Assembly (NCBI GenBank): GCA_003427395.1
Contig: BFEA01000135.1
Coordinates: forward strand, 1,007,944-1,044,586
DNA length: 36,643 nucleotides
Direction: 5' to 3'
Source: Chara braunii
Taxonomy: Eukaryota; Streptophyta; Charophyceae; Charales; Characeae
Under the pieces are notes generated by a model. That model did not search any database. It was not told where the DNA came from and saw only the letters and a program-made list of their open reading frames with translations. The position numbers and the translations under genes were made by a program. The stretch's first letter is position 1. Each line of letters opens with the position of its first letter. Of the stretch, positions 1 to 10,411 are shown piece after piece.

Positions 1-261
1 AGAGGAGGAAGGAGGAGGGTCAGAAGATGGCGCAGGTCCGGAAGCTGGCGCATCACATATGTGACACTCAAGGTTTCCAAAATTATTTGATCTCCTGATT
101 GCATGCACGAAAGCTAGTTTACATGGGGGAGGGGACGAAGTGGGCGCGGGGATGAATAAGGAACCCAACGTATCAGAATGAACGAAATCTCGTATTAGCA
201 CATGGTAGAGTACCGCCAGATCGAGCCAGAGTCTGTGTTGACATCAACTTCAATTGCTCAG
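1..261. other. Window edge, purine-rich leader, no gene seen
   Basis: The first bases are AG-rich (repeated GGAGGA on plus). The rest has no reading frame I can support. The segment lies beyond the stop of the minus-strand frame that ends at 262, so it would be 3' flank of that gypsy-associated ORF. A downstream LTR would be expected further left, outside the window. Confidence 0.4.
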
Positions 262-1665
262 TCACTGAAAATTCGCCCGGTGGTAATCGACGAGGAGAGG
301 GTTGTGAAGCGGTCTAGGCCATTCAGCTGGGAGCGGAGGGAAGTCGTCGGATGCTTCGTCGCGAAGATCGACAAAGTGGACAATCTGGTGCACTCGCGGG
401 AATTGATGGTTGGGTCGGGAGAGGGAAAGGAGGTAGTCCCGATACAGGGTAGGGATAGTGCAGAGGATATCATCGCGTAGGGACTCGTAGTCCTCTACCG
501 CGGGAAAGGTCCCGGAGACGATGCAATACAACTCCATATGGTTGTACCGTCTCCAGGCGACACTGAAGAAAAGGATGTTGAGAGGGAAGGAGGGGGAGCG
601 ATGAGGGAAGACTTTGCATAAAAGTCGCACAGCAAAGTGGTGGCAGAAGAGCTGATTGGCGAATATGTGGTAGGTTAGAGGGAACTCGGTGTGGGGAAGA
701 GGAGAAAAGGAGAGGTAATCAAGAGGGCGACGGTAGATGGGACGAGGAACGAGCGCTCGTGCGGGGAGGAGGACGGGGACGAAGTGCGGAGGGGCGGATG
801 AGGAGGGAGATGGTGAGCGAGAGCGGCAGCGCTGGCGGGAGGATTCTGCGCCATCGTGTCGACTGGCGGCGTCAGAAGGGACATCGGGGTTCAGAGCAAA
901 TCCTCCTCGTACGCTAGGCGGCGCCTGGGCTGGGGGAGGTTCCGAGGGCTCGGGTACTGACGCCTCCTCTTCTTCCTTCGTAGTCGACCTGGCCTCCGAC
1001 TCTTCTTCCGCTGACAGATTTAGGATGGCTATGCGACCTGGGTCATCGTCTGAGAACACCTCTCCGTGCGCCTGATAAGCGTTCCAGAACCTATCCAGAT
1101 CGGAATTATCCGGCGCGAGGTCATCCAGGTCCAGATATCACCAAACCATGGGATCGTGGTCACTCAAGTATTGGCTGAAATCTTTCGTGCAATTCACCCA
1201 AATTACTGTTGGCGTCAACGTCCTCTCCAAAGTGACAGGCACGACTTGGCTAGGATCGCTCGGATTGAAGGAGATGATGTTCGTTGACAGATCTTCGACG
1301 AGCCGAGACAGGAAAGTGAGGAGCTCGTAGGCGTCAGTCGCTCTACCTCCTTCAACAATCTCTCCACAAAGAAGTCTAACCAATGTGCCACAAGTCTCCA
1401 TCTCCGTCGGCCACACTTGTGCTAACAGAAGCGAGATTTCGTTGTAAATCTCCAACTCCTGGTTGCTATAGTATCGTGCCCAATGGACTCTCACCGTTAG
1501 CATATACACGCCGACTGTCGCGAATTGAGTCCACTTACGGATATAAGAAGGATGGAAGGGAGGGATTGCGGCTGGGCGAATCTCTAAGGTTAGAAGAGGA
1601 TCGCCCCAAGATGGCCAGAGAGTTGGAAGATCTGAAGGGAGGGAGAAGGTAGAAAAGCGATTCAT
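262..1665 (-). pseudogene. Unrecognised ORF following gypsy integrase, broken by one TGA
   Basis: From the ATG at 1663-1665 the minus strand stays open in one frame to the TGA at 262-264, apart from a single TGA at 1138-1140. The upstream half (about 175 residues) is a compact, non-repetitive sequence containing IRKWTQFATVGVYMLTVR and GTLVRLLCGEIVEGGR. The downstream half starts with an acidic stretch (YLDLDDLAPDNSDLDRFW), then a Ser/Pro/Glu-rich linker, then a second compact block. The TGA sits where CGA (Arg) would fit, so a C-to-T change at a CpG is the simplest explanation. An upstream in-frame stop at 1714-1716 supports the start. The frame lies about 480 bp past the integrase on the same strand. 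It could be an extra ORF in the env-like position, the gag of an adjoining element, or a captured gene. I recognise no domain, zinc knuckle, signal peptide or obvious membrane segment. Confidence 0.55.
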
Positions 1666-2090
1666 CTGCGCAAAGGGTAAGGACGAAGAGGGGGCAGAGG
1701 ATGAGCTGGGGGATCATTGCTGCTAGTCCGGAGAGAGAAAGTATCGATACACTCAGTCCCCACCACTTGTCTGCCTGGTCGGGCCAGCCGCTGCCACCAA
1801 TCTACCACCAATGTCTGCCCCCACTTGTAAAGGCCCACGACCATAGCGTTACATCGATGCGAGCTGATAGTGCACAAATTGCCACTGAAGGCGATGATTA
1901 CCGTTACGTCACTCTGATTAGGCCAAGAGAATCGTTCGAACACCGAAGCTTCCACCAAGATGACCGCCGCTCCCAGATCCGTTGAAATCGTTACTTCTAC
2001 TGCTGCGTACCAGACCCCGTGACTGAACAGCTGCGCAAACCGGAGGAGATCAGGACTGAGACAAGTATGCGAGACTTGGCGAAACTGCAA
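1662..2090 (-). other. Possible ORF, or LTR/leader segment, between integrase and the next ORF
   Basis: A 142-codon minus frame lies between the integrase stop and the ORF starting at 1665, in a different frame and overlapping it by 4 bp. Its composition is plausible for protein, with hydrophobic runs near LGAAVILVEASVF, but I recognise no family. An alternative is that this is non-coding leader. The minus strand carries a purine-rich stretch near 1820-1830, and at 1801-1789 it reads TGGTGGCAGCGGC, which begins TGG like a tRNA primer-binding site. If that is a real primer site, the downstream frame would be a gag rather than a 3' ORF. The sequence does not settle this. Confidence 0.25.
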
Positions 2091-2143
2091 CGAAGGTCGA
2101 GGCTGAAGAATCTGCGGAGGAAGGGCCGGCTCGATGGCAAAAC

Positions 2144-3480
2144 TTATGGCGAAGATCGAGGAGAAGTGGTATCAGACGAAAGGGAGAAAGAAAGGTCCTC
2201 ATTTGGGCTGGAGAAAGAAGATTGAGGCAAGATAGGGTCCTCAAAGGGTGGGAGAGGGTGAAGGTAAGAAGTATGGCGGACGATAGGAAGAGTGCTATGG
2301 CTGGCACCGGCCTCGGGAGCAATGCGCACAGTATTGGCTCCGTTAGGGCCGAGTTCCACTACGAGGAAGCATCTAGAAAACTTGGGAGCGAGTTTCCGAC
2401 CGCGTGCACATTTATATACTTGCACTAGGTCCCCTAACTTATATTGGTGTTGTGGGCCTGCATTCCCATTTCGGGCCTCGTAACTATGGACCTGCCTTCC
2501 GTGGGCTAGTTCGGTCATTTTTTGCCTTTTTCGGGCAAGCCTCGGGATAGCCTTTTCCATTAAATCCGCATACCGTTTAGCCCTGGCCTTGAGGGCCGAT
2601 CGCGTGTCCCTTCCCCCTGTTTCGACAATTTTCGAGGTACTCCGATTGTCGACGCATGAGATACTGTTGGTTCGAAGGTGAAAGGGGGTGAATCCAGTGG
2701 ACTCATGAGGAGTCGCTCGATGGATCCCGATGATTTGATACACTATCTCCGGCCAAGAACGCATGTCATTTGCCGCTAAGTTCTTGAGAAGAGCGGTCTT
2801 AATCATGAGGTTCGCTGTTTCTGCCAGCCCATTGGACTGAGAGATATGGGGAGCAGTGTGTCGGAGAATAATGCCACATCGCATCAGCAATTCCTCTACC
2901 TCGGCTTTGAATTCAGACCCATTGTCGGTTAGGATCTCTTCTATATCTAGATGGGTATTGAGGAATCGGTCAATGTACGTAGCTATTTCTGAGGCCTTAT
3001 GTGTTTTACAGAGGTAGACTTTGATATATTTCGATAAGTGGTCGATTAGCACCAAGAGAATGGAATACTCACAACGATTGGGTCCAGGTGGCACGTCAAT
3101 ATATGTCATGTCCATACTGACTCGCTGGAAAAGACGCTCTACTTCCGTAGAACTATGGTATTTGGTCCACGGATGGGTGCACGATCGGCAGAACAGACTA
3201 GACAGTTAGCAACTACGTATCTAACATCATCACGAATGTTAGACCAAAACCATCGATTATGATCGATGGTCGCTTCAATGACATTTATCGCAAAGTGAGT
3301 TGCCTGTTCCTCGTTGCGTCGGCCATCGCAGAATGTGCGGGTATCTGAATGTGTGCCGATGCGACGTGGACGGCAACGATCTCGGAGTGGATTCCACGTT
3401 CCTGTTGGAGGTGTCGACGACAATCCGGCGGGCCGCCATAGCAGAGCTCGCACGCCACCCCTCTGTCGAAGTTGTGTGAG
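2144..3480 (-). pseudogene. Ty3/gypsy integrase region, frameshifted and 5'-truncated
   Basis: On minus, a 323-residue frame (3115 to 2144) holds the integrase core. The acidic triad is visible in MDMTYIDVPPG, LTDNGSEF and NGLAETANLMIK, followed by a C-terminal region with YKLGDLVQVYK and APKFSRCFLVVELGPNG that matches the gypsy integrase tail. Upstream, in another frame (to 3139), the H2C2 zinc-binding block is seen as ATHFAINVIEATIDHNRWFW followed by VVANCLVC. The core frame reads back past 3115 (RLFQRVSMDMT), so a 1- or 2-bp shift near 3165-3185 separates the two parts. Retroelement similarity fades near 3480, and no reverse transcriptase or RNase H follows, because the Harbinger transposase gene begins there. 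This is an inactive, truncated copy. The element's 3' end lies toward lower coordinates. Confidence 0.8.
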
Positions 3481-3572
3481 ACTGTTGCCTTCCCCGTCCA
3501 TGCAGAGAGAGTGGAACGACGGTGCCGGCGGCTGACACAGAGGGTGGTGAAAGCACATTGCGCGACGTCATC

Positions 3573-4909
3573 ATGGTCGGAGAGTTGCAGCGTGGTGGCA
3601 ACGCCTTGACGACTTCGGAGAGAAATGCGGTGGTTACAGCTGTTTCGGCGGTCGCCATGCGATATCGCATCGAGAGAACGACATCGCGCCTCAAGATGAG
3701 ATTGTCGATTTAAAGGCAGCGTCAGCTCCTGCAACAAGTGATGGAGGCGCCTGACTGTGTGTCCATGTCCGAATCCTTTGTCCAGTTTTGTTGTGCCATC
3801 GCATCCGGTGTGATCCCGCGGGCGACTCCGAGGTGGTGGATGAGGAGAAGGACGAGAGGCACATGGGAGGATCTCCAGAAGATGCACGACATGGCAGACG
3901 ACTACTATAAGGAGAAGTTGAGGATGTCATCTAGGGTGTTCCGGCAGATCGTGGAGGCGTTGTCCCCTCTTCTGCAGCGGAGGGTGACATTCTAAAGGGT
4001 ACCGTTGATGCCGGATCCATCATCGCATATGCGCTGTATCGATGGGCGAGCGGGGAGACGTACAAGAGCAACACATCGTCATTCGACATAGGACGCGCAT
4101 CAGGCTTGATCGCAGTCGAGGACGTCACCAGAGCGCTTCTGAGGATGTACCGTGACAACATCGTCTGGCCTTCCGGGTTGCGGCGGGTGCTCGTTCTGCA
4201 TGCCTTCAAGGCCAAGGGTTTCCCCAACTGCTATGGATGCATAGACTGCACACACATATACGTGGACAAACCTGCGAACGCACCATCGGAGAACTACTTC
4301 GATCGGAAGCATCGTTTCTCTGTTGTTGCGCAGGTGGTGGTGGACTTGGACTTGCGCATCACGGATGTTTTCCTCGGTTATCCAGGGAGCTGCCATGACA
4401 TTGGCGTGCTTCAACTTTCCAGTCTGTGGGCGTGCGCGGAGGAGGGGGATCTTTTCCGTGGACCTGCCATCGTGCTGCCGTTCGGATTGAAGACACACGG
4501 GTACATTCTCGGCGATAACGGGTATCCTCCTCTGGAGTGGATCGTCGTGCCTTACGGGGGGACCGATCAATGCGCCGACGAAGAGAGGTTTGACAACAAG
4601 CAGAAGGTCGCCAGAGGAACAATGGAGAGAGCTTTCGGGAGATTGAAGGGGATGTGGAGGTTGTTCCTCTGCACACACAAGACGAATATGGACAATCTCC
4701 CACAACAGTTCCAAGCCGTGTGCATTTTGCACAACATCCTCCTCGATGCTGGCGTGGAATTCGACGAGAACTTGTTGTGGGAGGTGAACGTTAATGGCGA
4801 GTGCCGATGCATGGATTTGGGGTTGGATCACCCACCCCACCCCATCGCAAAGAACTTTAATCAGCCCCGTGCGCCGGCGTTGTTGGCGGAGCACATGAAG
4901 CACGAGTGA
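3573..4909 (+). pseudogene. PIF/Harbinger-type DDE transposase (HARBI1-like), broken
   Basis: This encodes a nuclear DDE transposase/nuclease that would excise and integrate Harbinger elements. Residues consistent with the triad are in GCIDCTHIYV (near 4235-4255), GYPGSCHD (near 4380-4400) and MERAFGRLKGMW (near 4623-4655). LGDNGYP and CILHNILLDAG are further family hallmarks. An N-terminal PRWWMRRRTRGTWEDL block and a helix-turn-helix-like region precede the catalytic domain. The catalytic frame is open from about 3995 to the TGA at 4907-4909. The N-terminal part (ATG at 3573 or 3741) is in another frame that ends in TAA at 3993, so about 1 bp was gained or lost near 3990. If 3573 is the start, a TAA at 3711-3713 is a second lesion. 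The minus-strand Myb/SANT gene nearby fits the usual two-gene Harbinger design. I found no terminal inverted repeats enclosing the locus. Confidence 0.85.
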
Positions 4910-4955
4910 ACGCACAAACTTCCTCGACAGCGGTAACTACTGCATCGATCTCTAT

Positions 4956-4991
<36 letters not shown>

Positions 4992-5403
4992 GGGGGCCTT
5001 GTGATGTTCGGGAGACGGCGGCTGTTGTTGTGTTCCGGTGGGAGTGCGGTGCGCTTAGAACAGTTCTGCAGGGTCACTGCAGTTGTTTTGATTTATTTAC
5101 TTTATAGTTTTGTTCGTTGAGACGTTTTTTTTATTTTTCTTTTACTATCGTTTACTTGGGGTGACTTTAAATAATGTTGTGAACCTTTGAAGAGCGACGG
5201 AGTGCCGCTCCATGACGATGTTTTTGCAGACGGCGATGTCGTCTTTGTTGTGCCAGTTTTTGCATATTTGTGTCCTTGAATGCGCTTTCGTGTCATCTAT
5301 GCGTTTTTTTGTTGCGTTAATCGATCGATGCGTTTTTTTTGTGTCATTCAGTTCATGCAACAACAACAAAAGAAGCACCTTCTTGTCTATCCATGCGCAT
5401 TTC
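4910..5403. repeat. 3' flank of transposase with a 33-base poly-G run
   Basis: A run of G occupies 4956-4988, directly after the transposase stop. The rest of the segment is T-rich and non-coding. The short minus-strand frames here are lysine-rich readings of A/T runs and are not credible genes. Confidence 0.6.
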
Positions 5404-5561
5404 CTGTGCCATTCAATTCAACTACGGATAAATCGAACAATGAATCAATCGATCAATCGATGAAGCGATTAGCCGACCAACCGATAAAGCATTAAATGGA
5501 TCAGTCGATCGATCGACTAACTGACCAAACGATAAAACAATCAACCAATCATTCAACGAAC

Positions 5562-5610
<49 letters not shown>

Positions 5611-5611
5611 T

Positions 5612-5667
<56 letters not shown>

Positions 5668-5695
5668 ATAAATCAATCAATCAATCATTCGATGC
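5404..5695 (+). repeat. (TCAA)n / AATC tetranucleotide microsatellite
   Basis: Degenerate AATC and GATC repeats from about 5404 lead into a nearly pure (TCAA)n core at about 5563-5690 with one CTATC interruption. It lies between the 3' ends of the convergent transposase and ORF3 genes. The same tetranucleotide recurs at 27240-27710. Confidence 0.9.
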
Positions 5696-5699
5696 GAAA

Positions 5700-6482
5700 A
5701 TAAGATTTCCAGAGATGCGGAACGAAAATCCTTCAAAATTTACCATTCGACACATGCCCTGGCTCCATGAAAGAAATTGAAAAAACGCATCCCCTCTTGT
5801 TGTGTCATACCTGAAAAGGTGCCATTAATCACATGACCTTCACTTAGCAGTGCATGCACTGCACAAATCCGCAAAAAAACGAAAACTAAAACAACCACAT
5901 CTGGGGTCGGCTGCCACGAATATGCGCGTCGGCGGGCGACGTGGCACACTACATGCCTAGGGCGAAACAAAACGGCCACATCAACGTCAAAGCGCCCCTC
6001 GATCGCCGACACGCATGTACACATCCCTCCCCCCCCCCCCCCCCCCCAACCCCCCATCCCGCCTGGACCCTAGCCACCCCTACCTTTGCCTGCCAGCTTG
6101 ACCCCCATGCCAATCCTGCGTTGACACCCCTTCCCCCCTGCCCCCGCACCCTCCATACACAAACGAAAACGATGGGTGTGCCGCCGAAGACCACGAACCA
6201 TTCCACTCCACGGGCGAAGCATGTTTCCACGATGCACAAGACGGCCATATCCACCAAATTCACTTCCCTACGTCGTCGTCGGGACCGTCCTCCTTGAGAT
6301 CGTCATCAAAAGGTCCCATCCCCATCCAGTCCAGATGCGCAGAAGATTTAACTGTTATTCAACCAAGTAAAATTGTAGAAGCCGCAGAAAGAATGATAAT
6401 AGATTCTTAATAAATTGAATTTGAGTATTAGAAAAAAAAAATTTATTCTCTTATTTCGATTATCGTGGTAGTTGAAGCACAC
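5700..6482. other. Intergenic segment between transposase and ORF3, C-rich tract
   Basis: There is a C run near 6028-6047, CT-rich sequence to about 6150, and an AT-rich stretch at 6340-6450 that includes AATAAATTG. In that AT-rich part a poly-A signal for either convergent gene would be plausible, but none is certain. I see no coding region. Confidence 0.5.
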
Positions 6483-7994
6483 TCAACATGAAGCCCACTT
6501 CGGGATGTAGTTAGGAAACACACCCATCGTCAAGGGCGACTTCCCGAGGCGAGTCAATACGGCATTTGTTGACTGGAGAAAATGCCTACGCCAGTTGAAG
6601 GACTGCGAACCAGCCGCCACAGTCGTGGGCTTCGCCACGAGCTATGCGTAGTACGACACCTACTCGTAGGAGCGTGCATCGTCGCCCCCCATGCGCATGA
6701 CGTACATGCACGAGGCGAGAAGCAAGCGGAAAGCGTCTGCGACTCTGCTAAGTCTTGACTGGGACATTTTCCGGCCATTGGACCACTGCCCGGCTCGGAG
6801 CGCATCATGAAAGCAGGACGCCAAACGCATCATCGTGGACTCCTGATGGGCTGCCATGTCGTCGTCTTCGGGCCTGACCTCGATATATGCCCCCGCATAC
6901 CACAATGGAATGCCCATCTTCAGAGCGAGCATGTGGTAGACAACACTAGGCGACACTACCCTCGACCACTCCGCGCTCTACCAAACTGCTTTCGCGAGAT
7001 CGGTGGGGTAATCGACAACAACATACGACTCGGCGCCGGCGAAACCATTGGACCTTGAAGAGGACCTGAATATCCACCCGTGGATGACGCGCGTAGCGAC
7101 GTTTTCCATATGTCTCGCCCGTTGGAGAGCTGCCTCTCGCTGCGCAGGATCTTCGATTCGCATGCGCGGAACATCGGGGTCTGGCATGATGATGCCATGT
7201 GGGGCGGTGGCGCCTGCATTACCATTCATGATTGCACAATAATAGTCCTCGCAGTCATGCACAACGTCCGCAATCATGCAACCAAGTCCGCTTCCCCAGA
7301 ACGTCTTCCCGTCTACCCAGAGCTTGGATTTTGCCTCCAACTCTTCCTCCTAACGCGTTCGTTTCTTCCTTAAGTTCTGAGAGTCGTCGTCCTCGCAGTC
7401 TGGCCGCAGAATCTCATCCCTCCTCTCCTCTTTCCTCCCCACCTCTTCGGCCCTCCGATCTTCTCGCCTTTCTCCCGCAGCAGTGGCGGTGGCATGGACA
7501 CTGGGGCTTCCTGCTTGTGCGGAAGGTGCGACAACCCTCGACGACCCCCCGGCCATCAACGTGTTCGACGGATCCACATGGCACAAGGGGGACACAGAGA
7601 CTTGTCCTTTAGCCGTGCGTTCGACAACGGAAACGATCGTTGACGTTGAACGGACAGGTCTTTGCGGTATCGTGTCGTTGGTGACAATCCCTTGAGAACG
7701 CACGGTTCCGCTCCTGTTGCCACGTGGAGTCCCTAGAAGACCAAGGTTGGCCAGTGCAATCATCCGCTCCCTGCTGACACCATCTCTCCCGAACCTGAGC
7801 GTTGGCGTGGCCGTAGAAGGTACATCCATGGGCGACACGTCCTGTCCCCCCTCACCCCCCATCTCGCCCTCCGATCCGTGAGCCCCGCGCAACATTTTGG
7901 ACTTCGGGACGTGCCCCCTTCCGATTTGCCGGCCAGCGCCTTCGCCGGATTCGCTCTCTCGCATTTTGAATTGGTACTGTCCACGTGGCGCCAT
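6483..7994 (-). pseudogene. ORF3: unrecognised 503-codon reading frame beside the Harbinger genes, with four in-frame TAG stops
   Basis: One frame runs without frameshift from the ATG at 7992-7994 to the TGA at 6483-6485, interrupted by TAG at codons 215, 339, 445 and 451. Residues 1-213 are Gly/Ser/Arg/Glu-rich and look disordered. Around the first TAG the sequence reads RKKRTR-stop-EEELEAKSKLW, where CAG (Gln) would fit. A compact domain follows: KSKLWVDGKTFWGSG, YYCAIMNGN, NVATRVIHGWIFRSS, IPLWYAGAYIEVRPEDDD, and RVADAFRLLLASCMYVMRMG. The frame continues past the third and fourth stops with coherent sequence (FNWRRHFLQSTNAVLTRLG, FPNYIPKWASC). Single-frame coherence over 1.5 kb argues for a once-coding gene. 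It resembles, from memory, uncharacterised Chara proteins. It lies between the transposase and the Myb/SANT gene, in the Myb orientation. Function is unknown. It may be a third Harbinger gene or an unrelated neighbour. Confidence 0.65.
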
Positions 7995-8274
7995 GCGCTA
8001 CCGATCGATCTCCCACATCTCGCAAATGAAGGCGTTGTGAGTCTGCCGAGTGTCGCGGACGACGCCACGAACAGATAAAAAAGAGAGAGACGCGCAAGTG
8101 AAGACAGTGGTGGTGTTTGGCGGTCGCGAGGATGATCAACTGCCGGTGCACTGGAACACAACCCCGACCTTTATAGTGCTGGCGGTGACCTTTCCCTGCC
8201 ATGGCGCGCTCCCAGAATGACAACATCGATTTCACCCGTCCAGGCCGGGAAAATTCCAACCTCGGGGAACTACC

Positions 8275-8347
<73 letters not shown>

Positions 8348-8348
8348 C
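8275..8348. repeat. (AT)n microsatellite between ORF3 and the Myb/SANT gene
   Basis: A nearly pure TA dinucleotide array lies about 280 bp upstream of the ORF3 start and downstream of the Myb/SANT stop. It could form a cruciform. Its array length in the assembly may be unreliable. The remaining intergenic sequence (7995-8274 and 8349-8556) holds no gene I can support. Confidence 0.9.
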
Positions 8349-8556
8349 GTGGCGAAGAAAAGTAACTACTCCCAGCAATGACACCCGACGCTCCCGTCAA
8401 CCTGCACCAACTGTCAAACCGCGCATGCCGTACCTTCAACAGCGCCCTTCACGACTGCACATGCGGAGTCACCGCCATCACCACGGCACCCACGGAGAAC
8501 AAGCGAGGGATGTAGCGTTGGGACATGCATTCACAGGTGCAGGACTTCAGGCGGCG

Positions 8557-10184
8557 TCACAACATCTCCCTTATTGCTTTAGCGATCTCCAACAATGCAG
8601 TGCACATCATCCTGTTCGCCTCGTCGGACGCCTCGTAGTGCCGCTTCTGGGCGTCGACCTCGCACTCCAGTATGTCGCACTGCCGCTCCAGGATGCTACA
8701 CTGTCGCTCTCTTGCCCTCTCCATCAATGCACCGTGCCTCTCCATCACTTCGGTGGTGGCGTCAAAAGTTTGTTGACGCATGTTCCTTCTCTTGTCAGCG
8801 CCGCCCATGCTGTCTGCACTGAACTCGGACTCCCGCGCCGACCCTCCATCTTCGTCGTTGCCATCACCCACATCTCCCCTGGCACAGGATTCGCCTGCAA
8901 CGGATGGATGATGTTGAGTATCCCCCGACATCTGCACTCCTCCCCGGGCGCTCGCGTCGGTGAGGTTATCTGGGTAGATGGTCTTATTGCCTTGAGACAT
9001 GTTGTCGATCTCAAGGTACAATCGCTGATCCATTCGGAAGCTGAATCCCTCTTCTGAAGAAGTTCTTCCCCCCGGACGCGTTTTGGTATCGTTGCACCTT
9101 CTTATACTGCTGGAAGAGGTTATCCCACTTCTTGCCGATGTCTTCGGTCGTCCTCTTCACGCCCACCTCCACATGCCCACCTCCACACACCCACCTCCAC
9201 CGGACGCTTCTGCAGGTCCTGAAGCTTCCATTCCCTGTTGCGCATGCGGCCGTAGTTGTGCGACATTCCTTCAAAATGAGCTTGCAGGTTCTGCTTCGCT
9301 CGAGCGAGCTTGATCATCTCCTCAACACTCCAAGCTGGATGTTTGCCGCCCTTCTCGCCCACAGGACCCTTCGATCCTCGACCGCCACGTGACGTGGCCT
9401 TTTGTTGACATCCGCATCCACCCCTCCGTCCACCACGCACACCAACGGGTCGAATCTCCAAGTCTTCCGCATCTTCTGGTTCCTCCTCGCAATGGGAATC
9501 TGAAGATTCTTCACCACTCGCCCTCCGACAGTCGTCCGCATCGGTATCGCTCCCCACACCCATCCGCGACACCCCGTTCGTTATGTTATCAGCGGTCGCT
9601 CGGCGCATCTGTTGGCGACAGGACGCCCACACCTGCCTCCCCATTTCTTTTGGTGGAGAAGTGCTGGTGTTCGCCGTCGATGAGGCCGCCTTCTGCCGCA
9701 GCGCAGGCGAAGGCATCGCGGAGTGGGTGGGTAACACTGCCCTCGGATCGTCAACTGGTCCCACTCCTCCACTAATGGAGGGCGCTTGACGATACCCATC
9801 TGCCGTGCCACCCACACGGGAGGATCTTCCACCTACCCCAGCCACTCCCACCCGACCCACAGACGTTGGCCGACGGTCGTGGCGCCCACGTGGTTCGATG
9901 CACAAGTGTTCGCACCCACTCCAGGTGTCCTACTTGACAAGACGAAATCCAAGTCCACAATCTCTGTATTGCCAATGTCGATACCCTCCTCCAGCATTGC
10001 CGAGTACGACTGACGACTAGTCCTTGCTTCCCTTCCCTGGTAGTGCCTCCCCATCCACTCGTGCGTAGACCCACTCCCCAGAGGAAGAGTGTGGGACAGA
10101 TCGTCCACCCATTCCTCTTGCGGATCCGGCGGTAGCGGTTGCTGGTGCGGCGGGACATGATTGTACAACGTGGGGTCATATGCG
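8557..10184 (-). pseudogene. Harbinger-associated Myb/SANT-like DNA-binding protein, frameshifted
   Basis: Harbinger elements usually carry a Myb/SANT partner that binds element DNA and recruits the transposase. Here the trihelix-style SANT region is read in two frames: PAWSVEEMIKLARAKQ, then NYGRMRNREWKLQDLQKR, then IGKKWDNLFQQYKKVQRYQ, showing the three spaced tryptophans. The C-terminal part (frame ending at 8557) has an acidic linker and a probable coiled coil (RERQCSILERQCDILECEV). The N-terminal part is Pro/Asp/Ser-rich; a possible start is ATG at 10054, but coherent sequence extends to about 10184. Frame changes fall near 9890, near 9150-9200 (inside a triplicated GGTGGAGGTGGGCRTG motif) and near 9050. 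At least three shifts make this a pseudogene. The gene order C-terminus, (AT)n, ORF3 on the same strand suggests tandem genes in one element. Confidence 0.75.
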
Positions 10185-10249
10185 GGTGGGCGACGTTGTC
10201 CGCTCCAGCGGTCTACATGCCACGGTGTGTCGATGCGTATCAGCCAAGG

Positions 10250-10411
10250 GTTTGAAATTTGAAATTTCAAAAGGGATTTTCGCACTGATTTTTCTCTCAG
10301 CATTCCCGAAGGCCTCCCTGCCGCCGCCACCAGACCACGCCTGAGGACGGACGGACATCCCACCACGACGACGGGCATCCAGGACATCCCACCACGACGA
10401 CGGGCATCCAC
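10250..10411. repeat. Palindromic AT motif and 2 x 30-bp tandem duplication upstream of the Myb/SANT gene
   Basis: TTTGAAATTTGAAATTTC near 10252-10269 is a short self-complementary stretch. At 10353-10411 a unit of about 30 bp beginning GGACATCCCACCACGACG is repeated twice in tandem. Both lie in the presumed 5' region of the Myb/SANT gene. No TATA box stands out. Confidence 0.5.

Noticed and set aside
3285-3887. 200-codon minus-strand frame
   Set aside because: Over most of its length it lies antisense to the transposase N-terminus. Only the end below about 3480 overlaps degraded gypsy sequence.
4100-4915. 271-codon minus frame
   Set aside because: It is the antisense shadow of the transposase catalytic domain.
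5740-6297. Overlapping frames at the C-run
   Set aside because: Gly or Pro runs from homopolymer sequence on either strand.
6483-7994. TAG reassigned as a sense codon
   Set aside because: TAG stops occur alongside TGA, TAA and frameshifts in neighbouring decayed genes, so ordinary pseudogenisation is sufficient.
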